Below, piece by piece: positions 51,630-58,573 of a stretch of DNA of 64,000 bases; position 1 is the stretch's first letter; every line of letters starts with the position of its first letter. The stretch lies in contig JAHHIC010000083.1 in the NCBI GenBank assembly GCA_019359035.1, forward strand, positions 1-64,000, written 5' to 3'. The notes under the pieces are model-generated. The model had not been told where the DNA came from and made no database searches. It was given only the letters and a program-made list of their open reading frames with translations. The translations under genes and the position numbers were made by a program. Source of the stretch: Scytonematopsis contorta HA4267-MV1 (lineage in GTDB: Bacteria; Cyanobacteriota; Cyanobacteriia; Cyanobacteriales; Nostocaceae).

Positions 51630-51836
51630 CAATTCAAAATTCAAAATAAGCGCGACGCACAACGTAGTGAACAAAATTAAAAATTTAAGAATGAGGTAAT
51701 TTTGAATTTATTAATTTAGGGGGTACTTCGGTAATTCAAAATTTATAATTAAAAATTCAAAATTATGAAGAAACATAAGTATTTTTGAATTTTGTTCACT
51801 ACGTTGTGCGTCGCGCTTATTTTGAATTTTGAATTG
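51630..51836. repeat. Perfect 49-bp inverted repeat (MITE-like hairpin element)
   Basis: Arms 51630-51678 and 51788-51836 are exact inverted complements and carry the GC-rich core AAGCGCGACGCACAACGTAG next to ATTCAAAATTCAAAAT tracts. The spacer is about 109 bp. No coding capacity. It looks like a small non-autonomous element or two inverted intergenic repeats; no target duplication was identified. Confidence 0.85.
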
Positions 51837-52017
51837 ATGAAGCCCCCACTAATTGCAATTTTGAATTTTGAATTTTGACGCCCATCGGCTTAGAGTTTTG
51901 GGATGAAAACCGTGTTTTCCTTGTGCTTCTTGTGGAGTTAGGTACATAGGAGCGCGTAAGTAATGTCTAAATTACTCTACTTTACTCCACTATTCTAGCA
52001 ATAAATACTTAGGCTTA
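51837..52017. other. AT-rich tail of the intergenic region
   Basis: Contains further TTTTGAATTTTGAATTTTG tandem repeats and no gene. Together with the two repeats before it, it fills the 51351-52017 gap between the DsbA-like and DUF1348 genes. Confidence 0.35.
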
Positions 52018-52497
52018 TCAAAGATTGAGTTCGGACAATCCGGGATGATCTTTGGGACGATGACCAAGTATCCAGTGGTATTTGCGCTCGCTCTCCTTAA
52101 TTGGCAGGTCGTTGATGCTGGCAATACGCCACCGCATGAATCCGTGTTCATCGAACTCCCAATTCTCATTCCCGTAGGAACGGAACCAGTTACCAGAATC
52201 ATCGTGCCATTCGTAAGCAAACCGGACAGCAATTCGGTTGTCTAGAAAAGCCCAAAGCTCTTTGATAAGACGGTAGTCTAATTCTTTAAGCCATTTACTT
52301 GTTAAGAACTGTACAATCGCTTCACGACCAGATAGAAATTCTGAGCGGTTGCGCCAAACGCTATCCGAGGTGTAAGCGAGTGATACTTGTTCTGGGTTAC
52401 GTGTGTTCCAAGCATCTTCTGCGATTTGGACTTTTTGGATGGCGGATTTGTAATCGAAAGGCGGCAGGGGTAATCGAGGATTTTCGGGGTTGTTCAT
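52018..52497 (-). CDS. DUF1348 (NTF2/SnoaL-like) protein
   Basis: A 159-residue small alpha+beta barrel protein of the DUF1348 group: [80 protein letters not shown] and [19 protein letters not shown]. These NTF2-like proteins are widespread, often in oxidative-stress or accessory loci; the substrate is unknown. It starts immediately after a truncated PIN-domain relic. Confidence 0.9.
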   Translation of the reverse strand: MNNPENPRLPLPPFDYKSAIQKVQIAEDAWNTRNPEQVSLAYTSDSVWRNRSEFLSGREAIVQFLTSKWLKELDYRLIKELWAFLDNRIAVRFAYEWHDDSGNWFRSYGNENWEFDEHGFMRWRIASINDLPIKESERKYHWILGHRPKDHPGLSELNL

Positions 52498-52498
52498 A

Positions 52499-52628
52499 GT
52501 GTATGTATTAACATGAGTGGTCTAAGCTTATTCCTTAATCTATATATGGACAAAGCTTTTTCTGAATCATTTCCCACACCACGCGCCGCAGTTACTAGCA
52601 CTCCAGAATCAATAAAAGTTATCTTCAT
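52499..52628 (-). pseudogene. Truncated PIN-domain (VapC-like) toxin gene
   Basis: ATG at 52628 starts MKITFIDSGVLVTAARGVGN followed by DSEKALSIY, which is the N-terminus of a PIN-domain RNase (the Asp of IDSG is the first catalytic acidic residue). After about 30 residues the sequence becomes unrelated and stops. The ATG overlaps the stop of an antitoxin-like frame (ATGA). The rest of the toxin is missing, so it should be inactive. Confidence 0.72.
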
Positions 52629-52800
52629 GCGTCAGTCTCCTGTAATCCCCCACGACGGCCAGCAATTTCTTTTTCAATTTCATCTTGAGTTAATAAAGGT
52701 TCGCCCGCTTCAATTATTTTGGCACGAATTTGTCGCAAACCTTCTCCTAAAGAGGCTTTATTAACAAGTCGGCAGCAAACTCTAAATCTCCAACTCGTAG
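52625..52800 (-). pseudogene. Antitoxin relic next to the PIN fragment
   Basis: The minus strand encodes NKASLGEGLRQIRAKIIEAG then EPLLTQDEIEKEIAGRRGGL and QETDA, stop overlapping the PIN start. Upstream, a DLEFAADLLIKA sequence that would continue the protein is in another frame, so the N-terminus is frameshifted and no start is available. A relic of a VapB-like partner. Confidence 0.6.
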
Positions 52801-52812
52801 TGTGAAACTTAG

Positions 52813-53175
52813 CTAATCATATATAATTTCATCTTCTTGACGCCAAGCTGGGTCTACTAAAGAGATAAATATCAAAGATTCGGTTCCACAATTGCTAACA
52901 AATTGTTTAGCTTTGGGTGGGATATAAACCGCATCTCCTGGTTCTATAATTTTAATTTCATCATCTATATGCATTTCTCCTTTACCACTAAGTACGTAGT
53001 AGACTTCAGAGGTTCTTAAAGAGTGTAGTTTAGACGTTTTCCCTACTGGCAATATTGCATGAGCTAAACTATATCTTAAATCGATAGGTTGCTTATTAGG
53101 ATGTAAAAGCTCTCTTAATATAGTGCTATCTCCGGCGCTAAATTCTTCGCATTCACTTAGTTTTATAATCAGCAT
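52813..53175 (-). CDS. Cupin-domain protein
   Basis: A 120-residue single-domain cupin_2 protein: SLAHAILPVGKTSKLHSLRTSEVYYVLSGKGEMHIDDE (motif 1 with His and Glu ligands) and IKIIEPGDAVYIPPKAKQFVSN (motif 2, Pro-Gly-Asp turn). A mononuclear-metal binding protein of unknown substrate. Short and intact. It lies between the antitoxin relic and the DUF305 gene. Confidence 0.9.
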   Translation of the reverse strand: MLIIKLSECEEFSAGDSTILRELLHPNKQPIDLRYSLAHAILPVGKTSKLHSLRTSEVYYVLSGKGEMHIDDEIKIIEPGDAVYIPPKAKQFVSNCGTESLIFISLVDPAWRQEDEIIYD

Positions 53176-53251
53176 TTTCTATGGTTACTTAATTTTATAG
53201 GAGTGGTTAATTAGAAATTGTATACTACAAGATTTTATCACAAATGTTTAC

Positions 53252-53818
53252 TTAACTCTCTTGTCTGAATTGAATCTGTACAGGCGTTCCCGGCTTACCA
53301 TCTTCAATTGGGACAATTGCCAAATAGCGTCGTTGGGTATCTGAATTACCTGCTATAATTTGTTTAATTGGTCCTAATGTAGTGACAATTGCGGCGCCAG
53401 CTAGATTACGTCGTAAACGAGAATCGCTTCCGTACAGCAACTCAATCTTTGCCATATCAATTGCTCCTTGATGGTGAGCAATCATCATGTCAGCAAAATC
53501 AACATCTGGATTGTCAGTCATTGAAACATTAGACATAGCAGTATCCATTGATATCATTGCTTGATTCAACCTAATATTTACGGGTGAATTACCTGCAAAG
53601 GCAGGCAATGAATCGAACACAAATAAACTCAGTATGAAAAAAAGTAGGCTAACGAGAATGTGCAGTGTTAGACGTAGGCTTAGCTGGACTTTATCCAAAA
53701 TTAAAAACTTAGTTTCCTCTATCCAGCAAAAACCTACTCTGGACGGCACAGACTTTTTCCAAATTTTCCTAAAGTTTAAATTTTCCAACCTGGCAAGTCT
53801 GAGGAGAATTGGTAGCAT
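53252..53818 (-). CDS. Exported DUF305-like protein (CopM-like)
   Basis: A protein of up to 188 residues. A long, partly basic N-terminal stretch (1-45) precedes a strong hydrophobic segment (LTLHILVSLLFFILSLFVF) and AFAGN cleavage site. The mature domain contains DVDFADMMIAHHQGAIDMAK and LYGSDSRLRR, the DUF305 signature of metal-binding histidines and methionines seen in cyanobacterial CopM. The start may be internal (TTG near 53696), since the first 40 residues lack family conservation. Probably a periplasmic copper or metal binder. Confidence 0.75.
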   Translation of the reverse strand: MLPILLRLARLENLNFRKIWKKSVPSRVGFCWIEETKFLILDKVQLSLRLTLHILVSLLFFILSLFVFDSLPAFAGNSPVNIRLNQAMISMDTAMSNVSMTDNPDVDFADMMIAHHQGAIDMAKIELLYGSDSRLRRNLAGAAIVTTLGPIKQIIAGNSDTQRRYLAIVPIEDGKPGTPVQIQFRQES

Positions 53819-53888
53819 CAGTTATGGATTCATGATTTGGGGATCAGGTCAAAGATAAGATTTGAAGTTTAAATTTTAGCCTCTTCGA

Positions 53889-54266
53889 TTATTGAGGTGT
53901 ACAAGTTTGACTGAAAATGGAGCGACCGTTCTCATACACCTCTAACGTTCCCTGCTTTTGGTGTTCTCCCTTACCCCCAAGCGCTTGATATTCATAATCA
54001 CTATTTTTAAATTTATACACTTGGGCTTCACCTGTATTCTCTCCAGTTCCTTTGCCCAAACTCAAATTTCCTAGAGGTCCTGTACCACGATAAAGAAGTT
54101 CGCCCGAGTTATGCCTTTTCCAAACATTAACGGTGTACTCACTTTGGCACTTTAAACTGAGTAACAAGTCAGCCGTAGAGTCAGCCGAGGCAGGTAAGGA
54201 AAAATTGGCTGAAACACAAGTCATCAAACCAAGCAGTAATACAAATCGCTTCAGGAGTGTTTTCAT
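53889..54266 (-). CDS. Secreted protein of the MKTLLK family (intact copy)
   Basis: A 125-residue exported protein: signal peptide LLKRFVLLLGLMTCVSANFS with ASA cleavage near residue 27, then a beta-rich soluble domain (KCQSEYTVNVWKRHNSGELL, YRGTGPLGNLSLGKGTGENT). Two Cys (KCQSEY and QTCTPQ) could pair. The truncated copy at 49148 and the 5' relic at 46723 belong to the same family, so it has been duplicated within the island. A repeated cassette lies about 120 bp upstream. Function unknown. Confidence 0.7.
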   Translation of the reverse strand: MKTLLKRFVLLLGLMTCVSANFSLPASADSTADLLLSLKCQSEYTVNVWKRHNSGELLYRGTGPLGNLSLGKGTGENTGEAQVYKFKNSDYEYQALGGKGEHQKQGTLEVYENGRSIFSQTCTPQ

Positions 54267-54311
54267 AGTTTCCTATTATAGTTTTGAAAATCGTATAAAC
54301 ATCGGAACCTT

Positions 54312-54338
54312 GTAGAGATGTTACATGTAACGTCTCTA
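54312..54338. repeat. Palindromic element (GTAGAGA family), second copy
   Basis: Imperfect palindrome GTAGAGATGTTACATGTAACGTCTCTA with the same GTAGAGA/TCTCTA ends as the elements at 49118 and 55508. It lies in the 5' region of the intact MKTLLK-family gene. Confidence 0.65.
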
Positions 54339-54383
54339 AATTTTATTACTATGCCCGATCTACATGATATTTATCCGTGGAAA

Positions 54384-54532
54384 GCATGAATTCAATATAT
54401 CTAATCGACTCTAAGAAGTCGTCCACTTTGAGTTGAAACTTTTACACAACAAAGTGATTGATTTTGCAGTCCATCTCAAAATGGAAGGTTGGCTCCAACT
54501 TTAGTTGTAATTTTAATTTCAACTAAAGTTGA
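54384..54532 (-). promoter_or_regulatory. Repeated upstream cassette, copy 2
   Basis: Shares the same blocks as copy 1 (TTTTGAGATGGACT, AAAGTTTCAACTCAAAGTGG, CGACTTCTTAGAGTCGATT, ATATATTGAATTCATGC) and reads toward the secreted-protein gene, its proximal end about 118 bp before the ATG at 54266. Forms a large inverted pair with copy 3, which faces the other way. Confidence 0.8.
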
Positions 54533-54770
54533 ACTTACGCTCCGGAAGACTAAATATTAAGCTTTCTAGACTCTTTAACATCACACGCTCAACTCAAAAA
54601 TCTACTCGTGGTATTTGGAGACGCCGTGTTGTTAGTGTTCAGATTTTTTGAAATAAAGCAGTATATTTACTAGAGTGCCAGTCCAGTATAATGCGTTGAC
54701 GAATTAAACATACTATGTATACACTTATGTGCAGCTTATAGAGAATTGGTATAACCTAACTAAGGTTTGA
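54533..54770. other. Spacer between inverted cassette copies
   Basis: 238 bp of non-coding DNA between copies 2 and 3. No gene, RNA or recognised motif apart from short AT-rich palindromes (e.g. near ACTATGTATACACTTATG). Confidence 0.35.
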
Positions 54771-54909
54771 ATTTCGATTCCAACTAAAGTTGGAGCCAAG
54801 CTTCGGTTTTGAGATGGACTTATTCATCAATCATTTTATTGAACAAAAGTTTCAACTCTAAGTGGACGACAAATTTAGAGTCAATTGTATATATTGAACT
54901 CATGCAAAT
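54771..54909 (+). promoter_or_regulatory. Repeated upstream cassette, copy 3 (inverted)
   Basis: Same blocks as the other copies in the plus orientation: CGATTCCAACTAAAGTTGGA, TTTTGAGATGGACT, AAAGTTTCAACTCTAAGTGG and TATATTGAACTCATGCAAAT. It ends about 100 bp upstream of the start of the GMC fragment at 55009, so it is oriented as the other copies are to their genes. Confidence 0.8.
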
Positions 54910-55008
54910 CTATTTACTGTTAGTGCTTGTGGGTGAAGCGCGAATTGTTCTGACCGCGATTCAACTGCTATTTTTTAAACTAGCTTAAGTAAAAGGCAGG
55001 AAAATGTG

Positions 55009-55089
55009 ATGGCTCAATATAATTATGTTGTCATTGGTGCTGGCTCGGCAGGATGTGTCGTTGCCAATCGTTTGACTCAAGACAGTGAG
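55009..55089 (+). pseudogene. N-terminal remnant of a GMC oxidoreductase gene
   Basis: ATG at 55009 gives MAQYNYVVIGAGSAGCVVAN then RLTQDSE. This is the FAD-binding start of the intact GMC gene at 56437-58005 (YDYIVIGAGSAGCVVANRLT). The sequence then switches to a different gene (a thiamine-diphosphate decarboxylase C-terminus, next entry). A frame-shifted fusion stops soon after. It carries its own upstream cassette, so it may still be transcribed. Confidence 0.85.
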
Positions 55090-55426
55090 TGCATTCCAAA
55101 TGACTGGGATGGAGTTATCTACAATCGCTCGCTATGGGCTTAATCCAATTGTGATTGTCCTCAACAACGGTGGATATGCAACAGAGCGTCCATTGCTTGA
55201 TGGCAAATTCAATAATATTCGGCTCTGGCAATACAGTCGAATTTCAGAGGTACTGGGTGCAGGTCGTAGATTTGACGTTCGCACAGAAGGTGAGTTAGAA
55301 GCCGCACTCCTAGAAAGCCTCACGCACCCTGAAAGTTTTTGTATCTTAGATGTGCATATTGGTTCGGATGATATCTCCCCAGCATTGCAGCGAATGACCA
55401 AAGAACTGGCTAAACAGGTTTATTAG
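55085..55426 (+). pseudogene. C-terminal fragment of a thiamine-diphosphate decarboxylase
   Basis: A 113-residue frame SAFQMTGMELSTIARYGLNP, IVIVLNNGGYATERPLLDGK and FNNIRLWQYSRISEVLGAGR, typical of the ThDP-binding C-terminus of pyruvate/indolepyruvate decarboxylases (the LNNGGYATE segment belongs to the ThDP/Mg site). It lacks the other 430 or so residues. It is fused directly to the GMC N-terminal fragment, so a deletion joined two unrelated genes. The GTG at 55085 is not a real start. Confidence 0.85.
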
Positions 55427-55507
55427 CCGATTGACAAAACAGCAATAAATCAAGATAGGGGCACAAATAATATTATGTCCGGTTGATTGCCCATTATTCC
55501 AGACAAT

Positions 55508-55535
55508 GTAAAGACCGAATTAATTCGGTCTCTAC
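55508..55535. repeat. Palindromic element (GTAGAGAC family), third copy
   Basis: GTAAAGACCGAATTAATTCGGTCTCTAC: a 12-bp inverted repeat with one mismatch, same ends as the elements at 49118 and 54312. It lies just downstream of the decarboxylase fragment. Confidence 0.65.
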
Positions 55536-55694
55536 GAAGATTTTATTACGGTTACGTAACCTTTCATAGATTTTGCTTTGGATGCCAATTCCCGTAATCT
55601 GTTGCGTAAACAATTAAGACCTTTGTCACCTTGTACCTCCTACTTGTTGAAGTTGATAGCTGTTTGTGCATCAAAATGTCCAGTATCGAGTATG

Positions 55695-56204
55695 TCACCG
55701 CTTAAGACTTGCAACGAGATCGGTCACTTGACGTTGAGCCTCTGCGCTCAGTGAGTCAAAGTCGTCTAAGAAGAATTGACGTTCTAGCGTTAACCTCCGG
55801 GCATTGAGCAACCCTTCGATCTGCCAACCTTCGTCGCGTTTCGTTACGACGTATAGCGGCAGCGAATCTCGTGACGGTGAAGTTCCGGTTTGTCCGGGCA
55901 GTATTACCCTGATAAATGCGTTCATAAGCGCGAGTTTCGGGTTTACGAAGCGGACAAAATTCACTTCACCCTCCAGGCGTGTTCCTTTGACAACCGTGTC
56001 GAACGTTTGCTGATGAAATGCAGCGATTTCTTTTCGACCCTTGAGATGCGTGCCCTCAAACGCGATGAAATCAGCAGTTTCGCTGAACGGGGCAGCGAAG
56101 GCTTCGCCGCTACCTCGGTTCCAAGCATCAATCATCTGACGAGGGAAAGCACGGATTGCCGACTCGTCAGCAGTAGTGGTAGTTTGATCTGTTTGTGAAT
56201 TCAT
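55695..56204 (-). CDS. SgcJ/EcaC-type NTF2-like protein
   Basis: A 169-residue NTF2-fold protein of the SgcJ/EcaC family: AIRAFPRQMIDAWNRGSGEA, FAAPFSETADFIAFEGTHLK, GRKEIAAFHQQTFDTVVKGT and LALMNAFIRVILPG. Higher GC and different codon use from its neighbours suggest horizontal origin. The enzyme or binding role is unknown. It lies between a decarboxylase fragment and a MITE-like element, so it may have moved with them. Confidence 0.85.
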   Translation of the reverse strand: MNSQTDQTTTTADESAIRAFPRQMIDAWNRGSGEAFAAPFSETADFIAFEGTHLKGRKEIAAFHQQTFDTVVKGTRLEGEVNFVRFVNPKLALMNAFIRVILPGQTGTSPSRDSLPLYVVTKRDEGWQIEGLLNARRLTLERQFFLDDFDSLSAEAQRQVTDLVASLKR

Positions 56205-56250
56205 AGTTTTGAGTTTTCCTTTTAAATGATATACCAGCTTTCAAGTGGCA

Positions 56251-56380
56251 TAGAGGATGTTATGAACTCTGAAAATTATCGGCTCTGTGAGCCAGTTCCA
56301 GCCATTCCTCGAAAATCGCAACAACGAGGGCTGAACTTCGCTTCTAGACTAGGCTCTATAGAAGTTCATAACACCCTCTA
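56251..56380. mobile_element. MITE-like element with 20-bp terminal inverted repeats
   Basis: Ends TAGAGGATGTTATGAACTCT (56251-56270) and AGAAGTTCATAACACCCTCTA (56360-56380) are inverted complements with few mismatches. Internal DNA is about 90 bp and non-coding. The termini GAGG(A/G)TGTTATGAACT resemble those of cyanobacterial IS elements, so it is probably a non-autonomous derivative. Confidence 0.72.
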
Positions 56381-56436
56381 AGAAAGATTTCCAGGTACAC
56401 CCAGGATTTCGTCGCCAATTTCGCGCTTAGATGCTA

Positions 56437-58005
56437 TTAAACTTGGAAATTAAGTTTATTGGCAATGCTTTGTGAGGTACGCTCCACTTTAATTAAATCT
56501 GCTGCTTTTTCGCCAATCATAATCGTCGGTGCGTTCGTATTGCCTGTGGTAATTGTTGGCATGATGGAGGCATCTACAACACGCAACCCCTCAATTCCAT
56601 GTACTCGTAGTTCGGGATCTACCACTGCCATTGGGTCAGTGCCCATTTTGCAAGTGCCCACCGGATGCCACACCGTACTGCAAGTTTCCCGGACGTAAGC
56701 AACGAGTGCTGCATCACTCTGCTTGTCGGCACCTGGAGCAATTTCCTTACCGCGAAACTCATCCAAAGGACTTGCACCGAATAAGTTACGGAGTAATTTA
56801 ATCCCGATAACGAGCTTTTGTACATCCGCTTCACTTTGGAGATAGTTCATCCTAAACATCGGTGTGTCTTTGGGGTCGGAGGAACGCAAACTGACACTGC
56901 CAATATTTTGGGGATGAGTTAAACAGACGAAACTTGTGAATCCTAAACCAGAGTGAGCATAACCAGGCGGTACCAACACAACAGGACCGAAGAGAAACTG
57001 TAAATCTGGCACAGCATCCAGATTACCCTCAGTATGTAAAAACAAGCCAGCTTCAGCGATACTACTGGTGCTTGCCGTGTGTAAATCCTGAGTTGCCTCG
57101 TGTGCTACGGACACGACAGGGTGGTCTTGGAGGTTTTGACCAACACCCGGTAAATCAGCCACTACCGGAATTCCCATCGCTTTCAGGTGTTCTGCACTCC
57201 CAATGCCGGAAAGCATCAGCAGCTTGGGCGAATCGAATGTGCCAGCACTTAAAATCACTTCCTGGTTGATCATAACTTGGTGCAGTGTGCCTTCGTGCAG
57301 ATACTCCACCCCAACAGTACGGGTGTCCTCAAACAACAAGCGAGTTACCAACGCTCCTGTTGTCACAGTCAAATTGGGACGCTGGAGAATAGGCACAAGG
57401 AAGGCAGTAGCAGCACTGTGCCGCTTACCATCCTTGATCGTCAACTGATAGAGTCCCGACCCTAACTGCTGCATCCCGTTGGCATCAGGATTATGCTCAT
57501 ATCCGAGTGCCACCGCTGCGTCTACAAAGCGTTGGGATACCACAGCAGGCGCAATCAAATCGGTGACACTCAACTCTCCATCGACCCCGTGAAATTCGGA
57601 CGCGCCTCGTGAGGAGTGTTCCGATTTCTTGAAGTATGGCAAAACGTGCTGGTACGACCAACCGGGATTCCCCAATGACTGCCAGTGGTCATAATCGTGA
57701 GGATTGCCCCGCAAATAAATCATGATATTAATCGAACTGCTGCCACCCAAGACTTTGCCACGGGAACAAAAGATTTTGCGGTTATTGAGGTAAGATTCGG
57801 GCTCGGAGAAATAGCCCCAATCCACCTCAGAGCCTAGTAGACTGAGGCATTCTGCTGGTATCTGAATTTCTGGTTTCGTATCGGGGATACCTGCTTCGAG
57901 GAGTAACACGGAAGTTTCAGAGTCTTCTGTCAGACGGTTGGCGACCACGCAGCCTGCCGAACCTGCACCAATCACAATGTAGTCATAGCGAGCTAGAAAA
58001 TTCAT
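56437..58005 (-). CDS. GMC-family FAD oxidoreductase (choline-dehydrogenase-like)
   Basis: A 522-residue flavoenzyme. N-terminal YDYIVIGAGSAGCVVANRLT is the FAD-binding Rossmann site. The GMC signature 1 is GKVLGGSSSINIMIYLRG. Signature 2 is near ILSAGTFDSPKLLMLSGIG, and the C-terminal active site is HPVGTCKMGTDP with GNTNAPTIMIGE. All catalytic residues are present. Size is normal for choline/alcohol dehydrogenases of the family; the alcohol substrate is unknown. A repeated cassette lies about 73 bp upstream. Two truncated copies of this gene exist in the island. Confidence 0.93.
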   Translation of the reverse strand: MNFLARYDYIVIGAGSAGCVVANRLTEDSETSVLLLEAGIPDTKPEIQIPAECLSLLGSEVDWGYFSEPESYLNNRKIFCSRGKVLGGSSSINIMIYLRGNPHDYDHWQSLGNPGWSYQHVLPYFKKSEHSSRGASEFHGVDGELSVTDLIAPAVVSQRFVDAAVALGYEHNPDANGMQQLGSGLYQLTIKDGKRHSAATAFLVPILQRPNLTVTTGALVTRLLFEDTRTVGVEYLHEGTLHQVMINQEVILSAGTFDSPKLLMLSGIGSAEHLKAMGIPVVADLPGVGQNLQDHPVVSVAHEATQDLHTASTSSIAEAGLFLHTEGNLDAVPDLQFLFGPVVLVPPGYAHSGLGFTSFVCLTHPQNIGSVSLRSSDPKDTPMFRMNYLQSEADVQKLVIGIKLLRNLFGASPLDEFRGKEIAPGADKQSDAALVAYVRETCSTVWHPVGTCKMGTDPMAVVDPELRVHGIEGLRVVDASIMPTITTGNTNAPTIMIGEKAADLIKVERTSQSIANKLNFQV

Positions 58006-58076
58006 GTTATAAAACTATTAAACGAAGTACGTCCAAAGCAAACTCAAAGAAAATAAGGGGCATTACTATCCGTGTT

Positions 58077-58228
58077 CGCATAAATTCAATATATGCAATT
58101 TACTCTAAAAAATCGTCCACTTCAAGTTGAAACTTCTACACAATACAATTATTGATTTTGCAGTCCATCTTAAAATGGAAAGATGCTTCCAACTTTAGTT
58201 GGAAGCCAAATTTAAACCAAAGTTGGAC
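58077..58228 (-). promoter_or_regulatory. Repeated upstream cassette, copy 4
   Basis: Most divergent copy: TTCCAACTAAAGTTGGAAGC, TTTTAAGATGGACTGCAAAA, AAGTTTCAACTTGAAGTGGA and CATATATTGAATTTATGCGA. It reads toward the GMC oxidoreductase gene (start 58005). The AAAGCAAACTCAAAGAAA block between cassette and gene is shared with copy 1. Confidence 0.75.
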
Positions 58229-58573
58229 TTAACGAATTGCTTTGAGAGATGATACTCTATTATTTAGCTGACCAATACTTCCAACAGCTTCGTCTGGTCC
58301 AACATCTATATATGCACCACTGAAGTTTTTGCCTTCGTAAAATCTCCATTTCTGACCATTATTGACTTGAATCGCTGAGGCTTTGTCGTTAAATCCAACT
58401 TCACTTAAATCTGCCACGGCTTTGTTCGTCTTAAATGATGCTCCTCTACCAATTTGCCCATCCCATAAAGTCACATCTGGTACGGTTTGTGCCGATACAC
58501 TTGTTTGGTGCATGGCGCCAGATATTAAACTAGCACTTAAAACTGCCAAAACTGTTAATTTCTGAGTTAACAT
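58229..58573 (-). CDS. Secreted beta/gamma-crystallin-like protein
   Basis: A 114-residue exported protein. Start at ATG 58573 with AAGGAA at good spacing; the longer frame to 58654 lies in a truncated neighbour gene. Signal peptide LTVLAVLSASLISGAMHQTS, cleavage near VSAQ. The mature part has a beta/gamma-crystallin fold pattern (WRFYEGKNFSGAYIDVG, then IGQLNNRVSSLKAIR), a family that often binds calcium. It overlaps the 3' end of the truncated DUF3987 gene by 44 bp in another frame. Confidence 0.75.
   Translation of the reverse strand: MLTQKLTVLAVLSASLISGAMHQTSVSAQTVPDVTLWDGQIGRGASFKTNKAVADLSEVGFNDKASAIQVNNGQKWRFYEGKNFSGAYIDVGPDEAVGSIGQLNNRVSSLKAIR

Noticed and set aside
51618-51900. Possible CRISPR array because of repeated AATTCAAAATT units
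   Set aside because: The units are short, directly adjacent AT-rich tandem repeats without unique spacers of constant length. The larger structure is a simple inverted repeat.
52513-52764. Plus-strand frame over the PIN/antitoxin relic
   Set aside because: The minus strand clearly carries PIN-type and antitoxin-type sequences here; the plus frame is a shadow.
55085-55426. Complete small protein starting at GTG 55085
   Set aside because: The sequence is only the ThDP-binding C-terminal quarter of a decarboxylase and has no ribosome site; it is joined to a GMC fragment.
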